NCBI RefSeq assembly: GCF_003752415.1
Contig: NZ_RKHG01000001.1
Location: 558,001 to 622,000, forward strand
DNA: 64,000 bases
DNA from: Luteococcus japonicus
GTDB lineage: Bacteria > Actinomycetota > Actinomycetes > Propionibacteriales > Propionibacteriaceae
Reading direction: 5' to 3'
The position numbers and the translations under genes were made by a program. Positions 17,759-26,842 of the stretch are shown piece by piece. Position 1 is the stretch's first letter. Each line of letters starts with the position of its first letter. The notes under the pieces were generated by a model, which was given only the letters and a program-made list of their open reading frames with translations, was not told where the DNA came from and made no database searches.

Positions 17759-19155
17759 CCCAAGCCGTAGTGGCTGTCCGGGTGCCTACACCCCGTGGCG
17801 CTCGCGTGTCTGACCTGGTCCCGGATGCGCTGCTGGTCAGCCAGGAGACGTTTGCCGGCTCGTCCGTCGATGCAACGGTCGAGCTTGGCCAGAATGGGTT
17901 TCGCGTTCTCGGCGATCACCAACGCGTGACGCTCACGCAGCTCCCGCACCTCGGCGGGGCGGATCACCGGCACGTCCTCACCCGAGACCGAGCGGCTGTG
18001 GTGCTGGCCCTGCTGATAGGTCGTCCGGGCGATGCGTTTCATGCCGGCTAGGTCGGAGACCTCCTGGTTGAACGCCACGTCCTTCGAACCGCCGAACAAC
18101 ACCAACACATTGGTCAGCCCGAACAAGGCCCTCGCCTCCTGCTCGCCGAAGATCGCGGCCAGCTGGCGCCAGGTCTGCGCCGCGTAGATGAACGACAACC
18201 CCAACGCCCGCTCATTGGCCATCCTCGTCCGCAGCGTCGGCAACGGCGCCGTCGACGGCAACTCGTCCAGCACCGACAGCATCGGCGGACACAACCTTCC
18301 CCACGGCGACTCGTGCGCCAACCTCAGGGCAGTGTCCAGCACATGCTCTGCCGCTGCGGTCATCAACGGCGAGGCCGACGCATACGGATCCTCCCGGCCC
18401 AGCATGTACACCGTCCCGCGGTTGGCCAGCAGTTGCCGGATGTCCGTCGCCGGCGACCCCACGGACGGGACGCAGCGTCGGCGGATCTCGGTCTGGAAGA
18501 ACAACGACATCGCCTGCTGCACCGTCGTGATCGTGTTGCCCGCCGTCCGGTCATCACCCCGCAGCGCACCGGTCAACAGTCCATGCCAGAACGGCGCCGC
18601 CCCGGGGTGCTGCCGCAGGATCTCCTCCGGCTCGGCCGTCGACAGTGGACTGGCCACCCACTCCAACACCAGCTCCAGATCACCACCGGCCAGCGCGGCG
18701 GCGTGGAAGTAGGACTGGATCACCTTCGCCGCCTCAGTCGCATAGAACCGCGCAGCATCATCACCCCGCCCACCGGCTGAGCCCGACTTGATCGTCCCGG
18801 CAGTGAACGCCTTCGCCCGACGCTCCGCCACAAGAGGATCCGCACAACCAGCAATTGGATCCCACACCAACGACGGCAACCCCGGCGCCAACCCGAACGT
18901 GTCCAACACCGCCACCGGCCCCACCCCGGAGCGACGCGACAACGACAAGAACAAGTCATCCGGCTTGGTCAACGTCACCAGGGCCGCCCCCGGCGCCGAC
19001 AACAACGCCGGCGTCAGAATGTCCAACGTCTTGCCGGAGCCCTGGGGCCCGATCACCCCAGCGGTCCGGTCGAACGGGCACCACAGCTCTCCCCCACGCG
19101 GACGCTTCGCCCGCCCGATCCGCCAGCCCACCTCAGCCGCCCAACCCCGGCTCAT
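17755..19155 (-). CDS. VirD4/TraG-type coupling protein (TraM-recognition ATPase)
   Basis: 466 residues. Walker A GPQGSGKT at about 36-43, Walker B-like region with the acidic pair LSVLDELPST near 290, and the C-terminal TraM-recognition pattern IYAAQTWRQLAAIFGEQEARALFG then NVLVLFGGSKD. The enzyme presents relaxosome DNA to the type IV secretion channel. It lacks its own transmembrane segments; these are supplied by the preceding gene (19152-19586), overlapping by ATGA. Hence a split coupling protein: membrane anchor plus cytoplasmic ATPase. Confidence 0.9.
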   Translation of the reverse strand: MSRGWAAEVGWRIGRAKRPRGGELWCPFDRTAGVIGPQGSGKTLDILTPALLSAPGAALVTLTKPDDLFLSLSRRSGVGPVAVLDTFGLAPGLPSLVWDPIAGCADPLVAERRAKAFTAGTIKSGSAGGRGDDAARFYATEAAKVIQSYFHAAALAGGDLELVLEWVASPLSTAEPEEILRQHPGAAPFWHGLLTGALRGDDRTAGNTITTVQQAMSLFFQTEIRRRCVPSVGSPATDIRQLLANRGTVYMLGREDPYASASPLMTAAAEHVLDTALRLAHESPWGRLCPPMLSVLDELPSTAPLPTLRTRMANERALGLSFIYAAQTWRQLAAIFGEQEARALFGLTNVLVLFGGSKDVAFNQEVSDLAGMKRIARTTYQQGQHHSRSVSGEDVPVIRPAEVRELRERHALVIAENAKPILAKLDRCIDGRAGKRLLADQQRIRDQVRHASATGCRHPDSHYGLG

Positions 19156-19586
19156 CGCTTCCCCTTCCGGGCGAGGTCAGGACGCACGACGCTGCGGACC
19201 CGACGCAGCCTCGCTACGCCGAGCAACTCCCGGGCCTCGTCGGCCGACGCGTACCCAGCACCCACCCCCGGACCCCACCGCAACCACGCCTTCCGAACAG
19301 CGAGGGTGGCCAGCACCAGCAGCACGAGCTCCGCCACGAGGATTGACGCGGCCAAGGCTCCAGAACCGACCAAGCACGCACCCGGGGCGAGCCCCGCATC
19401 CGGACGACCAGCCAGGATCCCGCCGGTCGAACGCACCAACTCGTCCGGCCACAACCAGCCCGAGCCCGCGGCCCAGCAGGCCATTGACCGGCCCAGCTGC
19501 ACCCCCGCCCCCACGGTCAGAAGAAGCCCTCCAAGCACCAACGCCGGCAGCTCCCAGGTCAGCGGATAAGGATCCCTCGTCGACAT
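19152..19586 (-). CDS. Membrane protein preceding the coupling ATPase
   Basis: 144 residues with two hydrophobic segments (about 14-32 and 74-94: ALAASILVAELVLLVLATLA) and a basic C-terminus (RLRRVRSVVRPDLARKGKR). The start is supported by GGAGG five bases upstream; the end overlaps the coupling-protein ATG. Probably the membrane anchor partner of the coupling protein. It is the first transfer gene after the 7.5-kb cargo block. Confidence 0.7.
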   Translation of the reverse strand: MSTRDPYPLTWELPALVLGGLLLTVGAGVQLGRSMACWAAGSGWLWPDELVRSTGGILAGRPDAGLAPGACLVGSGALAASILVAELVLLVLATLAVRKAWLRWGPGVGAGYASADEARELLGVARLRRVRSVVRPDLARKGKR

Positions 19587-19677
19587 GACACCTCCGAAGG
19601 CTCAAGCCGGCGGCGAAGTCCCGGTGGCGAGAGCTCTTGGCCCTCGCGATGAGCTCTCGGCGGGTAGCGTGGGCCGC

Positions 19678-20418
19678 GTGCCCGAGATCCGGAGGCCCGC
19701 CTTGCCGCTGCAGGCTGTCGAGCAGGTCGCGCGTTTCGTCCAGGACCATCATTGCGATGGGATAGACGTCCAGGACTTGGCCGATGCTGCGGGCTACAGC
19801 CGTCACCACTTCAGCCGAGCCTTCAAGGCCTCGACCGCGGTTGCTCCCAGCGCCTACCTGGCTGCTGTCCGGATCGACAGTGCCAAGCGCCTGTTGCTGT
19901 CCGAAACCTGTGCTGTCGTCGATGTCGCGGTCGAGGTCGGTTTCGACTCCCTGTCGAGCTTCACCCGTCGTTTCGCCACGACGGTGGGCACCACGCCCGC
20001 GCGCCTGCGCCTGCTGGCGCAGAAGCTGGATCACTCTGCCGTGGCCCCGTTCACGCTAAGCGACCCGAATCAGCCGATCGTCGCCGTCACCCCGGTGCTG
20101 CCCGAGGGAGTCGACGACTCGTGCCGGATCTGGCTGGGTTGGTACCCCACGCCCGCACCGATCGGTCTTCCAGCCGCGGGGCAGCTGGGAGAGTATGACG
20201 AGCCCATGTCCCTGCCGCTGCACCCGAGCGCCCCGTGGTTGCTCGGGTTCGTCGTCGAGGAGTCCGACGATCACCTGCACGAACTCGCGCCCGCCTGGCC
20301 CGTCGTCGCGCGGCATCACGTACCCATCACCCAGCCCGGCGCGGTGACGCTCACTTTCCGTCGTGCGGGCATCGACGACATCCCGCTGCTCAGCGCCCTA
20401 CCAGCACTGGCGAAGTGA
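19678..20418 (+). CDS. AraC-family transcriptional regulator
   Basis: About 246 residues from GTG 19678; an upstream ATG at 19585 would touch the divergent gene and add an unlike leader. The AraC DNA-binding domain is unusually N-terminal (about residues 20-110): VQDLADAAGYSRHHFSRAFK, then a second helix pair VVDVAVEVGFDSLSSFTRRF and GTTPARLR. The C-terminal ~130 residues are a beta-rich region of unknown ligand. It precedes two VOC genes on the same strand and may regulate them. Confidence 0.8.
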   Translation: MPEIRRPALPLQAVEQVARFVQDHHCDGIDVQDLADAAGYSRHHFSRAFKASTAVAPSAYLAAVRIDSAKRLLLSETCAVVDVAVEVGFDSLSSFTRRFATTVGTTPARLRLLAQKLDHSAVAPFTLSDPNQPIVAVTPVLPEGVDDSCRIWLGWYPTPAPIGLPAAGQLGEYDEPMSLPLHPSAPWLLGFVVEESDDHLHELAPAWPVVARHHVPITQPGAVTLTFRRAGIDDIPLLSALPALAK

Positions 20419-20495
20419 GCACATCCGGACAAAGATCGCCCGTCACGGCTGCCTAGCGTTGGTGATGTCAACACCGACAACCGATGGAGGACACC

Positions 20496-21317
20496 ATGAC
20501 CCGCACCACCGGAACCCCCACCTGGCTCGACCTGCAGACCACCGACCTCGAGATCGCCAAGCGCTTCTACGGCGAACTGTTCGGCTGGCAGTTCGAGGAC
20601 TCCGGCCCGGACTTCGGCCACTACACCATGATCACCAAGGACGGCGGGCTCGTCGGCGGCATGATGGACGTCGCCAACTACCCCACTGATGGCAGCGTCC
20701 CCGTCCCCGCGGATGGCACGAAGAGCGCTTGGGACGTCTTTCTTGCCGTCGACGATGTCGACAAGCGACTCGGCCTGGCTACCGCCCACGGTGCCACGGT
20801 TCTGTTCCCTGCCAGCGACGTGGGCCCTGCAGGCCGCTGCGCCACTGTCGCGGACCCCGCCGGAGCCACCATCGCGATGTGGCAGGCCGGGGACACCGAG
20901 GGCTATGCATTCACCGGCCAGCCCGGCACCCCGGTCTGGTTCGAACTGATGGCCCAGGACTTCGAGGCCGCCAAGGCCTTCTACACCGCTGTCTTCGACT
21001 TCAACCCCGTCGCCATGGAGACCCCGATGGAGGACGGCGCCGACACCGACGCCTCCAGCTACGTCACCAACGGCCCCGAGGCCGAGGCTTCCAGCGGCAT
21101 CTGCAACATCGTCGGCTTCGTGCCCGAGTCCGAGGGCTCGTGGTGGCGGATCTACTTCGCCGTGGACGGTTGTGACAAGGCCGTCGAGACCGTCCAGCAG
21201 ATGGGCGGCACGCTCCTCGACGGGCCCGAGGACTCCCCCTTCGGGCGCATCGCCACCGTCGCGGACCCGATGGGCGCCACCTTCCAGCTCTGCTCCCCCG
21301 GCGAGGCCGTCCGCTGA
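20496..21317 (+). CDS. VOC-family protein with two glyoxalase-like domains
   Basis: 273 residues; the ATG at 20496 has GGAGG at proper spacing (an earlier ATG at 20484 would contain that site). Two tandem halves each start with a VOC opening (TWLDLQTTDLEIAKRFYGEL and VWFELMAQDFEAAKAFYTAV) and end with an ATVADP-(A/M)GA motif. Such proteins act as metal-dependent lyases, dioxygenases, or drug-binding resistance proteins; the substrate cannot be read from sequence. Confidence 0.87.
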   Translation: MTRTTGTPTWLDLQTTDLEIAKRFYGELFGWQFEDSGPDFGHYTMITKDGGLVGGMMDVANYPTDGSVPVPADGTKSAWDVFLAVDDVDKRLGLATAHGATVLFPASDVGPAGRCATVADPAGATIAMWQAGDTEGYAFTGQPGTPVWFELMAQDFEAAKAFYTAVFDFNPVAMETPMEDGADTDASSYVTNGPEAEASSGICNIVGFVPESEGSWWRIYFAVDGCDKAVETVQQMGGTLLDGPEDSPFGRIATVADPMGATFQLCSPGEAVR

Positions 21318-21398
21318 CTCCTCTTCAGGATGAGCGCCAACCTTCGGTCGGCCTCCCAACGACCGGGAGGCCGACCATCACCTTGAACGGAGAATCAC

Positions 21399-21839
21399 AT
21401 GACCACGCGCATTGAGAATGTCGGCATCGTCGTCCAGGACCTCGAGCTCGTCCGCGACTTCTTCGTCGCACTCGGCCTCGAGGTCAAGGGCGTAGCACAG
21501 GTCCACGGGCCATGGGTTGACTTGACCCTCGGGCTCGAGGACGTCGAGTCCCGGATCTGCGTGCTCGGCTCCGACGACTCCGACGCGCAGATCGAGCTGC
21601 AGCAGTACGTCACGCCCACGCCCCTCCCTGCCGCGAGAGCCGGCATCCCCAACGTCATCGGCCTGCATCGAGTGTCTCTCCAGGTCACCGACCTCGAAGG
21701 CCACGTCGGCCGGCTTGCGCAAGAGGGCTACGGGCTGCGCGGTGAGGTCGCGCGGTACGCCGACGAGTGTCACCTCTGCTACGTGGTTGGCCCCGAAGAC
21801 CTGCTGGTCATGCTGTTCGAGCCCATTTCCCCTGCGTGA
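21399..21839 (+). CDS. VOC-family protein (single domain)
   Basis: 146 residues with a clear ribosome-binding site (ACGGAG). One glyoxalase/bleomycin-resistance-like fold: TTRIENVGIVVQDLELVRDF at the start, VDLTLGLEDVESRI, the second strand set HRVSLQVTDLEGHVGRLA and closing DLLVMLFEP. Follows the two-domain VOC gene by 80 bp on the same strand, so probably the same transcription unit. Substrate unknown. Confidence 0.85.
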   Translation: MTTRIENVGIVVQDLELVRDFFVALGLEVKGVAQVHGPWVDLTLGLEDVESRICVLGSDDSDAQIELQQYVTPTPLPAARAGIPNVIGLHRVSLQVTDLEGHVGRLAQEGYGLRGEVARYADECHLCYVVGPEDLLVMLFEPISPA

Positions 21840-21903
21840 TCCTGGCATTGCAGCACCCGTCAGTTCTTGGCTCAGCGTCACCCTGTTGGGCCAGATTCCG
21901 GCG

Positions 21904-22515
21904 TCACCGATGGTGGTCCCGCAGCGATTCATGGGGAGCCGCTCTTTTGTCCTTCCGGTAGGTGTTCAAGAGGACTCCTCCGGGCAGTTGCTCTGACTGC
22001 ACCATCCGGATGGACGCGGGCACACTGATTCCGCGTACCAGGGGAATGCCGCTTCCGAGCAGGACGGGGTTGACCTTGAGCTGGAGCTCGTCGATGAGGT
22101 CCAGCAATTGCGCCGCGAGGTCGCCTCCACCGCACAACCAGATGTCCTTGCCGGGCTGCCGTTTGAGGTCCGCCACGAACTGGGCCGGATCCTCGCTGAC
22201 TCGCTGGACCGAGGGCGAGTCAGGCAACGGCCTGCGCGTCACCACGTACTGGTTCAGATGCGGATAGGCGCCGTCCGTGAGCCCGTGGTCAAGGGCTGGC
22301 TGGTGGGTCCGGCGTCCCATGATCACGGCATCGAAGCGCCGCGGCGACGCCGTGACTCCGAGGGCGTCCCTCACGTGGGCCGGGCACGTCTCCGGATAGC
22401 GGTCGAACAGCACCCGCAACGTTGCGGGGTCCTGGGGGAATGCCGAGAAGTCATCATCCGCGTCAGCGATGAAGCCGTCGATCGATGTGGCGACGTAGTA
22501 GACGAGGTTGCGCAC
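21904..22515 (-). CDS. Dihydrofolate-reductase/RibD-like family protein
   Basis: About 203 residues from GTG 22515 (VRNLVYYVATSIDGFIADAD). RibD C-terminal/DHFR-like features: SIDGFIA near the N-terminus, DAVIMGRRTHQPALDHG, NQYVVTRR, and the nucleotide-binding stretch KDIWLCGGGDLAAQLLDLID, then VLLGSGIPLV. Probably an NADPH-dependent reductase of unknown substrate. Divergent from the TetR gene at 22592, so likely its target. Confidence 0.85.
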   Translation of the reverse strand: MRNLVYYVATSIDGFIADADDDFSAFPQDPATLRVLFDRYPETCPAHVRDALGVTASPRRFDAVIMGRRTHQPALDHGLTDGAYPHLNQYVVTRRPLPDSPSVQRVSEDPAQFVADLKRQPGKDIWLCGGGDLAAQLLDLIDELQLKVNPVLLGSGIPLVRGISVPASIRMVQSEQLPGGVLLNTYRKDKRAAPHESLRDHHR

Positions 22516-22527
22516 GAGACTCCAATC

Positions 22528-22567
22528 ACTACAGCTGTCGTTGTTGGTCAAGTACAACACATGTAGT
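22528..22567. promoter_or_regulatory. Divergent promoter region with dyads between reductase and TetR genes
   Basis: Between the two divergent starts lie ACTACA (22528) paired with TGTAGT (22562), and a tighter dyad TGTTG (22542) with CAACA (22555). Placement fits a TetR operator controlling both genes; which dyad is bound is unclear. Confidence 0.4.
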
Positions 22568-22591
22568 GGACGATCCGGTAGTGTTTTCGCC

Positions 22592-23158
22592 ATGGTTGCC
22601 AACCCCGACAGGCGCGCGACGGTGTGTGACGCCGCCCTCCACATCCTCGGCAGCGAAGGCCCCCGATCCATGACGCACCGGGCAGTGGATCGCGAAGCCG
22701 GCCTACCCTTGGGCACCACCTCGAACTACTTCCCCACCCGGTCCGCACTGTTCGCCGGCATGACACAACGCCTGTTCGAAACCCTGACCCCAGACCCAGC
22801 ACGACTGGAACAGCTCGCCACCCTGCCCGCCCACGACGCCGGGCCCGAATACATCGCCTACATCGTCGAACGACTCCTGACCCAGCCGAACCTCGGCCGC
22901 GCCTGGTTCGAACTACGCCTCGAAGCCCACCGCTCCCCCGAGATCGCCGCCCTGGTGACGCCAGTGCTGCAAGAAGGATTCGCCCAGGACATCACCTTCC
23001 ACCAGGAACGCGGCCTGCCCGGAGACACCGAAACCGTCCGAACGCTGCACCACCTCGTCGACGGCATCCTCTTCGACGCCCTGACCACCCCCACCCGGCC
23101 AGACGCGGATCCCGTGGAGCTGGCTCGGCGCGCGAGCCAAGCCCTCCTGAGCCCCTGA
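22592..23158 (+). CDS. TetR-family transcriptional regulator
   Basis: 188 residues from ATG 22592. N-terminal HTH: RATVCDAALHILGSEG, MTHRAVDREAGLPLGTTSNYF with TRSALFAG, the usual TetR pattern. C-terminal ligand domain with no recognisable effector. Divergent from the DHFR-like gene, with dyads between. Confidence 0.87.
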   Translation: MVANPDRRATVCDAALHILGSEGPRSMTHRAVDREAGLPLGTTSNYFPTRSALFAGMTQRLFETLTPDPARLEQLATLPAHDAGPEYIAYIVERLLTQPNLGRAWFELRLEAHRSPEIAALVTPVLQEGFAQDITFHQERGLPGDTETVRTLHHLVDGILFDALTTPTRPDADPVELARRASQALLSP

Positions 23159-23237
23159 GCCAAGGACCTGACGGACCCGTGAGCGGCTCCGGAGAATTCG
23201 ATTGCGACGAGCACACCAGCTCTGGTCGACTGGGCAG

Positions 23238-23921
23238 ATGCTGCCCCAGACCATCCCCACCCTCACAGGTCGACGCGTCACGCTCAGACCCTTCCGGGAA
23301 TCCGACGCGCCGCTGGTGCAGTCCGTCGCGGATGATCCGCTGATCCCGCTCATCACGACCGTCCCAACCACTGGGAGCCTCGAGGACGCGCTCGCCTACA
23401 TCGACCGACAGCATGAGCGACTGGCCAGCGGAGCCGGGTACTCCTTCGCCATCGCCAACGCCGAGACCGACGAGATGGTCGGACAGATCGGCCTGTGGCT
23501 TGCCGCCATCAAGCACGGCCGGGCAAGCACCGGCTACTGGGTCGCACCGCAACACCGGCGCCGCGGCTACGTTAGCGACGCCCTGCGCACGTTGTCGGAC
23601 TGGGCCCTCAGCCTTGACGAGGTTCAGCGCCTCGAGTTGTACGTCGAGCCCTGGAACGAAGGATCCTGGCACGCCGCCGAGAAGTGCGGCTTCCAGCGCG
23701 AGGGCCTGCTGCGGTCTTGGCAGCTCGTCGGCGGCGAGCGCAAGGACATGTACATGTACAGCCGCATTCGCTCCCGCCGACAGACACCGGCTGCCAACCC
23801 GCCAAAGCCGATGGCGCCAAACTCACATACCCACACGGGTTGGCATTACGAATGGGTTCGTGAAGCCTCCTGCTCAATCACCGCGGCGAGCTCTTCGGAA
23901 CGGCTCCACATCGGCCAGTGA
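23238..23921 (+). CDS. GNAT-family N-acetyltransferase
   Basis: 227 residues from ATG 23238 (an earlier frame opening at 23202 looks less likely). RimJ/RimL-type GNAT: RVTLRPFRESDAPLVQSVAD at the start, the acetyl-CoA loop YWVAPQHRRRGYVSDALRTL, and WNEGSWHAAEKCGFQREG. The last ~40 residues lack family similarity, are low complexity and overlap the convergent hydrolase gene, suggesting loss of the original stop. Confidence 0.85.
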   Translation: MLPQTIPTLTGRRVTLRPFRESDAPLVQSVADDPLIPLITTVPTTGSLEDALAYIDRQHERLASGAGYSFAIANAETDEMVGQIGLWLAAIKHGRASTGYWVAPQHRRRGYVSDALRTLSDWALSLDEVQRLELYVEPWNEGSWHAAEKCGFQREGLLRSWQLVGGERKDMYMYSRIRSRRQTPAANPPKPMAPNSHTHTGWHYEWVREASCSITAASSSERLHIGQ

Positions 23922-24586
23922 CCGGTGGGCAGGTCCACAAAGGAAACGTCAGCCAGCCTTGTCACCTCGGCGAACGTTGGATGCCCGGCCGCAGCCAGGT
24001 CCTTCGCCTGTGCGCTGGACAAAGAGCAGCAGACCAGGGTCGTCGGGACACGCAGCCGCGCATCGTTGATCAGGTGCACGGCGGCTCGCGCCACGGATCC
24101 CGGCTCTGCGACGGCAAGAGCCCGGAAGCGGTCGAGCTGGTCCGGACCAAGCCCTTCGAGGCTGGCTTGCTGCGCGAGGGATTCGAAGTCCGGCAACGGG
24201 AGCTCAGTGACTTGTTCGGGAAGCTCAGGTGCAAATGCTCCCCCGTCGGGTACCGGGCCGGAGTCCACCCAGATCACGCGTTGGACTGCAGCGGGAATGC
24301 GATCCAGGGCGAGGCTGACGGGTCCGTTGGCTCCGCTGTGGGCGACGATGACGATCTCGCCGTGCGTCCCCTCGATGACGGTCTGGATGGCGTCGGCCTG
24401 GTCGGCGAGCGTACGGGTTGCGCGCTGCGGATCGGCGGGGTCGAGGCCGGGGAGGGTCAAAGGAAGGCAGCGGAACCCGCGTCCGGCGAGTTCCTTCGCC
24501 ACGTCTTCCCAGGCCCAGGCACCGAGCCAGTAACCAGGGACAAGGACGAGTGTGGGCTGTGTGGTGGTATGTGTCGTTGAGGTCAT
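23846..24586 (-). CDS. Alpha/beta hydrolase
   Basis: 246 residues from ATG 24586. Family features: LVLVPGYWLGAWAWEDVAKE (oxyanion region), nucleophile elbow IVIVAHSGANG, VIWVDSGPVPDGG, and the C-terminal histidine in LPTGHWPMWSRSEELA. Esterase-like enzyme of unknown substrate. Divergent from the WYL regulator at 24660, which may control it. Confidence 0.87.
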   Translation of the reverse strand: MTSTTHTTTQPTLVLVPGYWLGAWAWEDVAKELAGRGFRCLPLTLPGLDPADPQRATRTLADQADAIQTVIEGTHGEIVIVAHSGANGPVSLALDRIPAAVQRVIWVDSGPVPDGGAFAPELPEQVTELPLPDFESLAQQASLEGLGPDQLDRFRALAVAEPGSVARAAVHLINDARLRVPTTLVCCSLSSAQAKDLAAAGHPTFAEVTRLADVSFVDLPTGHWPMWSRSEELAAVIEQEASRTHS

Positions 24587-24659
24587 GCGCCCATCCTCCG
24601 GGACCACCCGGACAACCGTATGTCACCATTTCTGTCATGAATGTAGCCCGAGTGACGGC

Positions 24660-25361
24660 GTGAAGCGCGCCGAGCGCCTGCACGCCCTGTCCGAGGCGTT
24701 GCGCCGGAGCGGCCAACGCGGTTGCAGCGCCGAGGGACTGGCCGAACAGTTCGGAGTGTCGGTACGCACGGTCAAGCGCGACCTCGACGCGTTGGAGAAC
24801 GCCGGCCTCCCTCTGTGGTCCCGCCCCGGCCCGGGCGGTGGCTATGGCGTGGTGCCGGGTGCAAACCTGCCACCCATCACGCTCCCTCCGGCGGAGGCTA
24901 CCGCTCTCATGGCAGCGGTGGCCGCTGCACCGGACGCTCCCTATGCCGACCTCGCCACTGCAGGCGTCCGCAAGATCATCGACGTGCTGGATCCCGTCAC
25001 CCGTCAGCGATTTGAGACCCTTGCGGGACGGGTGTGGGTGAACCCCACAGACACACCCTCACGGCCCATCCGGTCTGCCTTGGAGCAGGCACTCGCCGAC
25101 CAGCGCGTGCTGCGCATCCACTACCGCGCAGCGTCCGGCGATATCACGAAACGCGACGTGGAACCCATACTGTTTGCCTCAACCGGCGGCACTTGGTACC
25201 TGATCGGCTGGTGCCGGCTGCGCGACGCCGTGCGCTGGTTCATGGTCACGCGCATCCAGAAGGCGACGGTCACGACCGAGACCTGCTCCGGCCACACTCT
25301 CAACGAGGTCGGAGCACCACCTCCAACCGCCCGCAGCGTCGATCAGTCCACTTCTATGTAA
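24660..25361 (+). CDS. HTH and WYL-domain transcriptional regulator (YafY-like)
   Basis: 233 residues from GTG 24660. N-terminal HTH of the DeoR/HTH_11 type (KRAERLHALSEALRRSG, AEQFGVSVRTVKRDLDALE), then a WYL domain (LEQALADQRVLRIHYRAASG, RDVEPILFASTGGTWYLIGW, RWFMVTRI). WYL domains sense nucleic-acid or nucleotide signals in several systems. Divergent from the alpha/beta hydrolase. The C-terminus is shorter than most YafY proteins. Confidence 0.85.
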   Translation: MKRAERLHALSEALRRSGQRGCSAEGLAEQFGVSVRTVKRDLDALENAGLPLWSRPGPGGGYGVVPGANLPPITLPPAEATALMAAVAAAPDAPYADLATAGVRKIIDVLDPVTRQRFETLAGRVWVNPTDTPSRPIRSALEQALADQRVLRIHYRAASGDITKRDVEPILFASTGGTWYLIGWCRLRDAVRWFMVTRIQKATVTTETCSGHTLNEVGAPPPTARSVDQSTSM

Positions 25362-25466
25362 ATAACGACGCCTTCCTGCCTTGAGCCACTCGATCAAGAA
25401 CGTTTGGCGGCCTGTCGTTCACCTCGCTGAGACCAGCGGGCGAAGCGCGCCTGGATCTTGCCCCAA

Positions 25467-26024
25467 TCAGACGAGGGTGGAGGCAGCGTGGGCTGCGGCC
25501 CGGACGGTGTCGTTCGTGATGGGCTGCTTCTCCAAGAGCGCCTGGTAGTGCAAGGGGCCGACCAGAACTCGCAGAACCACCCCAGGGTCTGCTGGACTGC
25601 CATGACGCGACACGATCGCGCCAATCTCCTCACGACGGTCGGCCCAGAACTGACCCAGGACCTGATGAACCTCGGGGTCCCGCCATGCCGACAGCGCCAA
25701 CACCAGCGCCGCGCCATCCCCGGCCAGCTGATCGGCCAACCGTCGCGCCATTGCGGCCAGATCGCCGGACAGCGTGCCAGTCTCGACGGGTTCGAGGTTG
25801 CTGCCAATCTCCCGCGCCAGATCAGCCACCACACCTGCCGGACTCCCCCACCGACGGTAGATCGAGGAGCGGTGCACACCCGAACGGCGAGCAATCAGCT
25901 CCATCCGCATACCACCCGGGCCCTGTTCCACGAGCAGTTCACGGGTCGCGCTCAGCACAGCCGCCCGAGTCCGCGACGTACGACCCCCGGGACGTTGCAG
26001 GCCCACTGTCATCGCCTCATCCAC
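25467..26024 (-). CDS. TetR-family transcriptional regulator
   Basis: 185 residues from GTG 26024 (ATG at 26012 is an alternative). HTH: TRAAVLSATRELLVEQG and MELIARRSGVHRSSIYRRWG; the rest matches the TetR_C_11-type layout (DLAAMARRLADQL, FWADRREEIGAIVSR, ALLEKQPITNDTV). Divergent from the SRPBCC gene, with a dyad between them. Confidence 0.87.
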   Translation of the reverse strand: MDEAMTVGLQRPGGRTSRTRAAVLSATRELLVEQGPGGMRMELIARRSGVHRSSIYRRWGSPAGVVADLAREIGSNLEPVETGTLSGDLAAMARRLADQLAGDGAALVLALSAWRDPEVHQVLGQFWADRREEIGAIVSRHGSPADPGVVLRVLVGPLHYQALLEKQPITNDTVRAAAHAASTLV

Positions 26025-26034
26025 GCCGTCACCT

Positions 26035-26057
26035 TAACGCGACAATCAGATGCGTTA
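26035..26057. promoter_or_regulatory. Inverted repeat, likely TetR operator
   Basis: TAACGC at 26035-26040 and its reverse complement GCGTTA at 26052-26057, with near-symmetric flanks (ACCT and ACCT outside). It lies in the 43-bp divergent region between a TetR gene and its neighbour, where an autoregulatory operator is expected. It overlaps the ATG at 26050, favouring the start at 26068. Confidence 0.6.
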
Positions 26058-26067
26058 CCTTGCAGGC

Positions 26068-26577
26068 ATGAGTGCCAACCGCTCCGCAGCTGCACGAGCC
26101 ATCGACGCCGCCCGCGCAGGCCGCATCGACAGCCTGGCCGCCCTACAGGGCACCGCCTCGATCGACGTCGACGCCTCCGCCGAAACCACCTTCGCCGTCC
26201 TGACCGACCTGGACGCCTGGCCTGCCATCATCCCCGGAGTGACCCGAATGCGCACCCATCTCACTTCCGGAGCAGGCCCACGGCCGGGGGACACGTTCTC
26301 GTGGCGCAACCAGGGCTTCCCCCTCAGGTCGACCCTGCAGCGCCTCGAGTACCCGACCCAGGTGTGTTGGACCGGCAAGGCCCTGTGGATCGTGGCAGCC
26401 CACTGCAACACGATCACCGAACTGCCAGCAGGGCGCTGCCGACTGACGAGCACGGAAAGCATGGCCGGCTTCGGCGTCTCCCACCTCATGTCGACCAGCA
26501 GCCTCAACCACCAGCTACGCCTGTTCGTCGAAGCGATCGCAGTCGAGGCCGAACGGAGGGCACGTGATAGCGCGTGA
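26068..26577 (+). CDS. SRPBCC-superfamily protein (polyketide-cyclase/START-like)
   Basis: 169 residues from ATG 26068. The opening SIDVDASAETTFAVLTDLDAWPAIIPGVTRM, FSWRNQGFPLRSTLQRLEYP and the final long helix (LNHQLRLFVEAIAVEAERRA) fit the SRPBCC hydrophobic-pocket fold. Ligand unknown. First gene of a likely three-gene unit with the YrdB-like and NIPSNAP-type genes. Confidence 0.8.
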   Translation: MSANRSAAARAIDAARAGRIDSLAALQGTASIDVDASAETTFAVLTDLDAWPAIIPGVTRMRTHLTSGAGPRPGDTFSWRNQGFPLRSTLQRLEYPTQVCWTGKALWIVAAHCNTITELPAGRCRLTSTESMAGFGVSHLMSTSSLNHQLRLFVEAIAVEAERRARDSA

Positions 26578-26809
26578 CGTCGCCTACTTCGCCGCCGAAA
26601 TGGGCGTGTACACCGCCGTCGTGGTGACGGGCTGGCGACACCACCCGGCGGCGGGCATCGCCGCGGTCCTCGCCATGGCCGTCTGGTGGGGCGCCCTCCA
26701 TTCGCCCCGGGCACCCATCCATCTTCCGGCGCCCATCGACTTGGCACTCCGCCTGACCTGGTTCGGCATCGGGGCTGCGTGCTTGGGCCGGCTGACTGTG
26801 GACAGCTGA
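26564..26809 (+). CDS. YrdB-like small membrane protein (DUF2568)
   Basis: 81 residues from GTG 26564, overlapping the end of the SRPBCC gene by 14 nt. Two to three hydrophobic segments; AYFAAEMGVYTAVVVTGWR, AVWWGALHSPRAPIHLP and LTWFGIGA match the small YrdB/DUF2568 family. Function unknown. Confidence 0.75.
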   Translation: MIARDVAYFAAEMGVYTAVVVTGWRHHPAAGIAAVLAMAVWWGALHSPRAPIHLPAPIDLALRLTWFGIGAACLGRLTVDS

Positions 26810-26842
26810 ACCATCCACCACCAGTGATCGAAGGCTTGCACC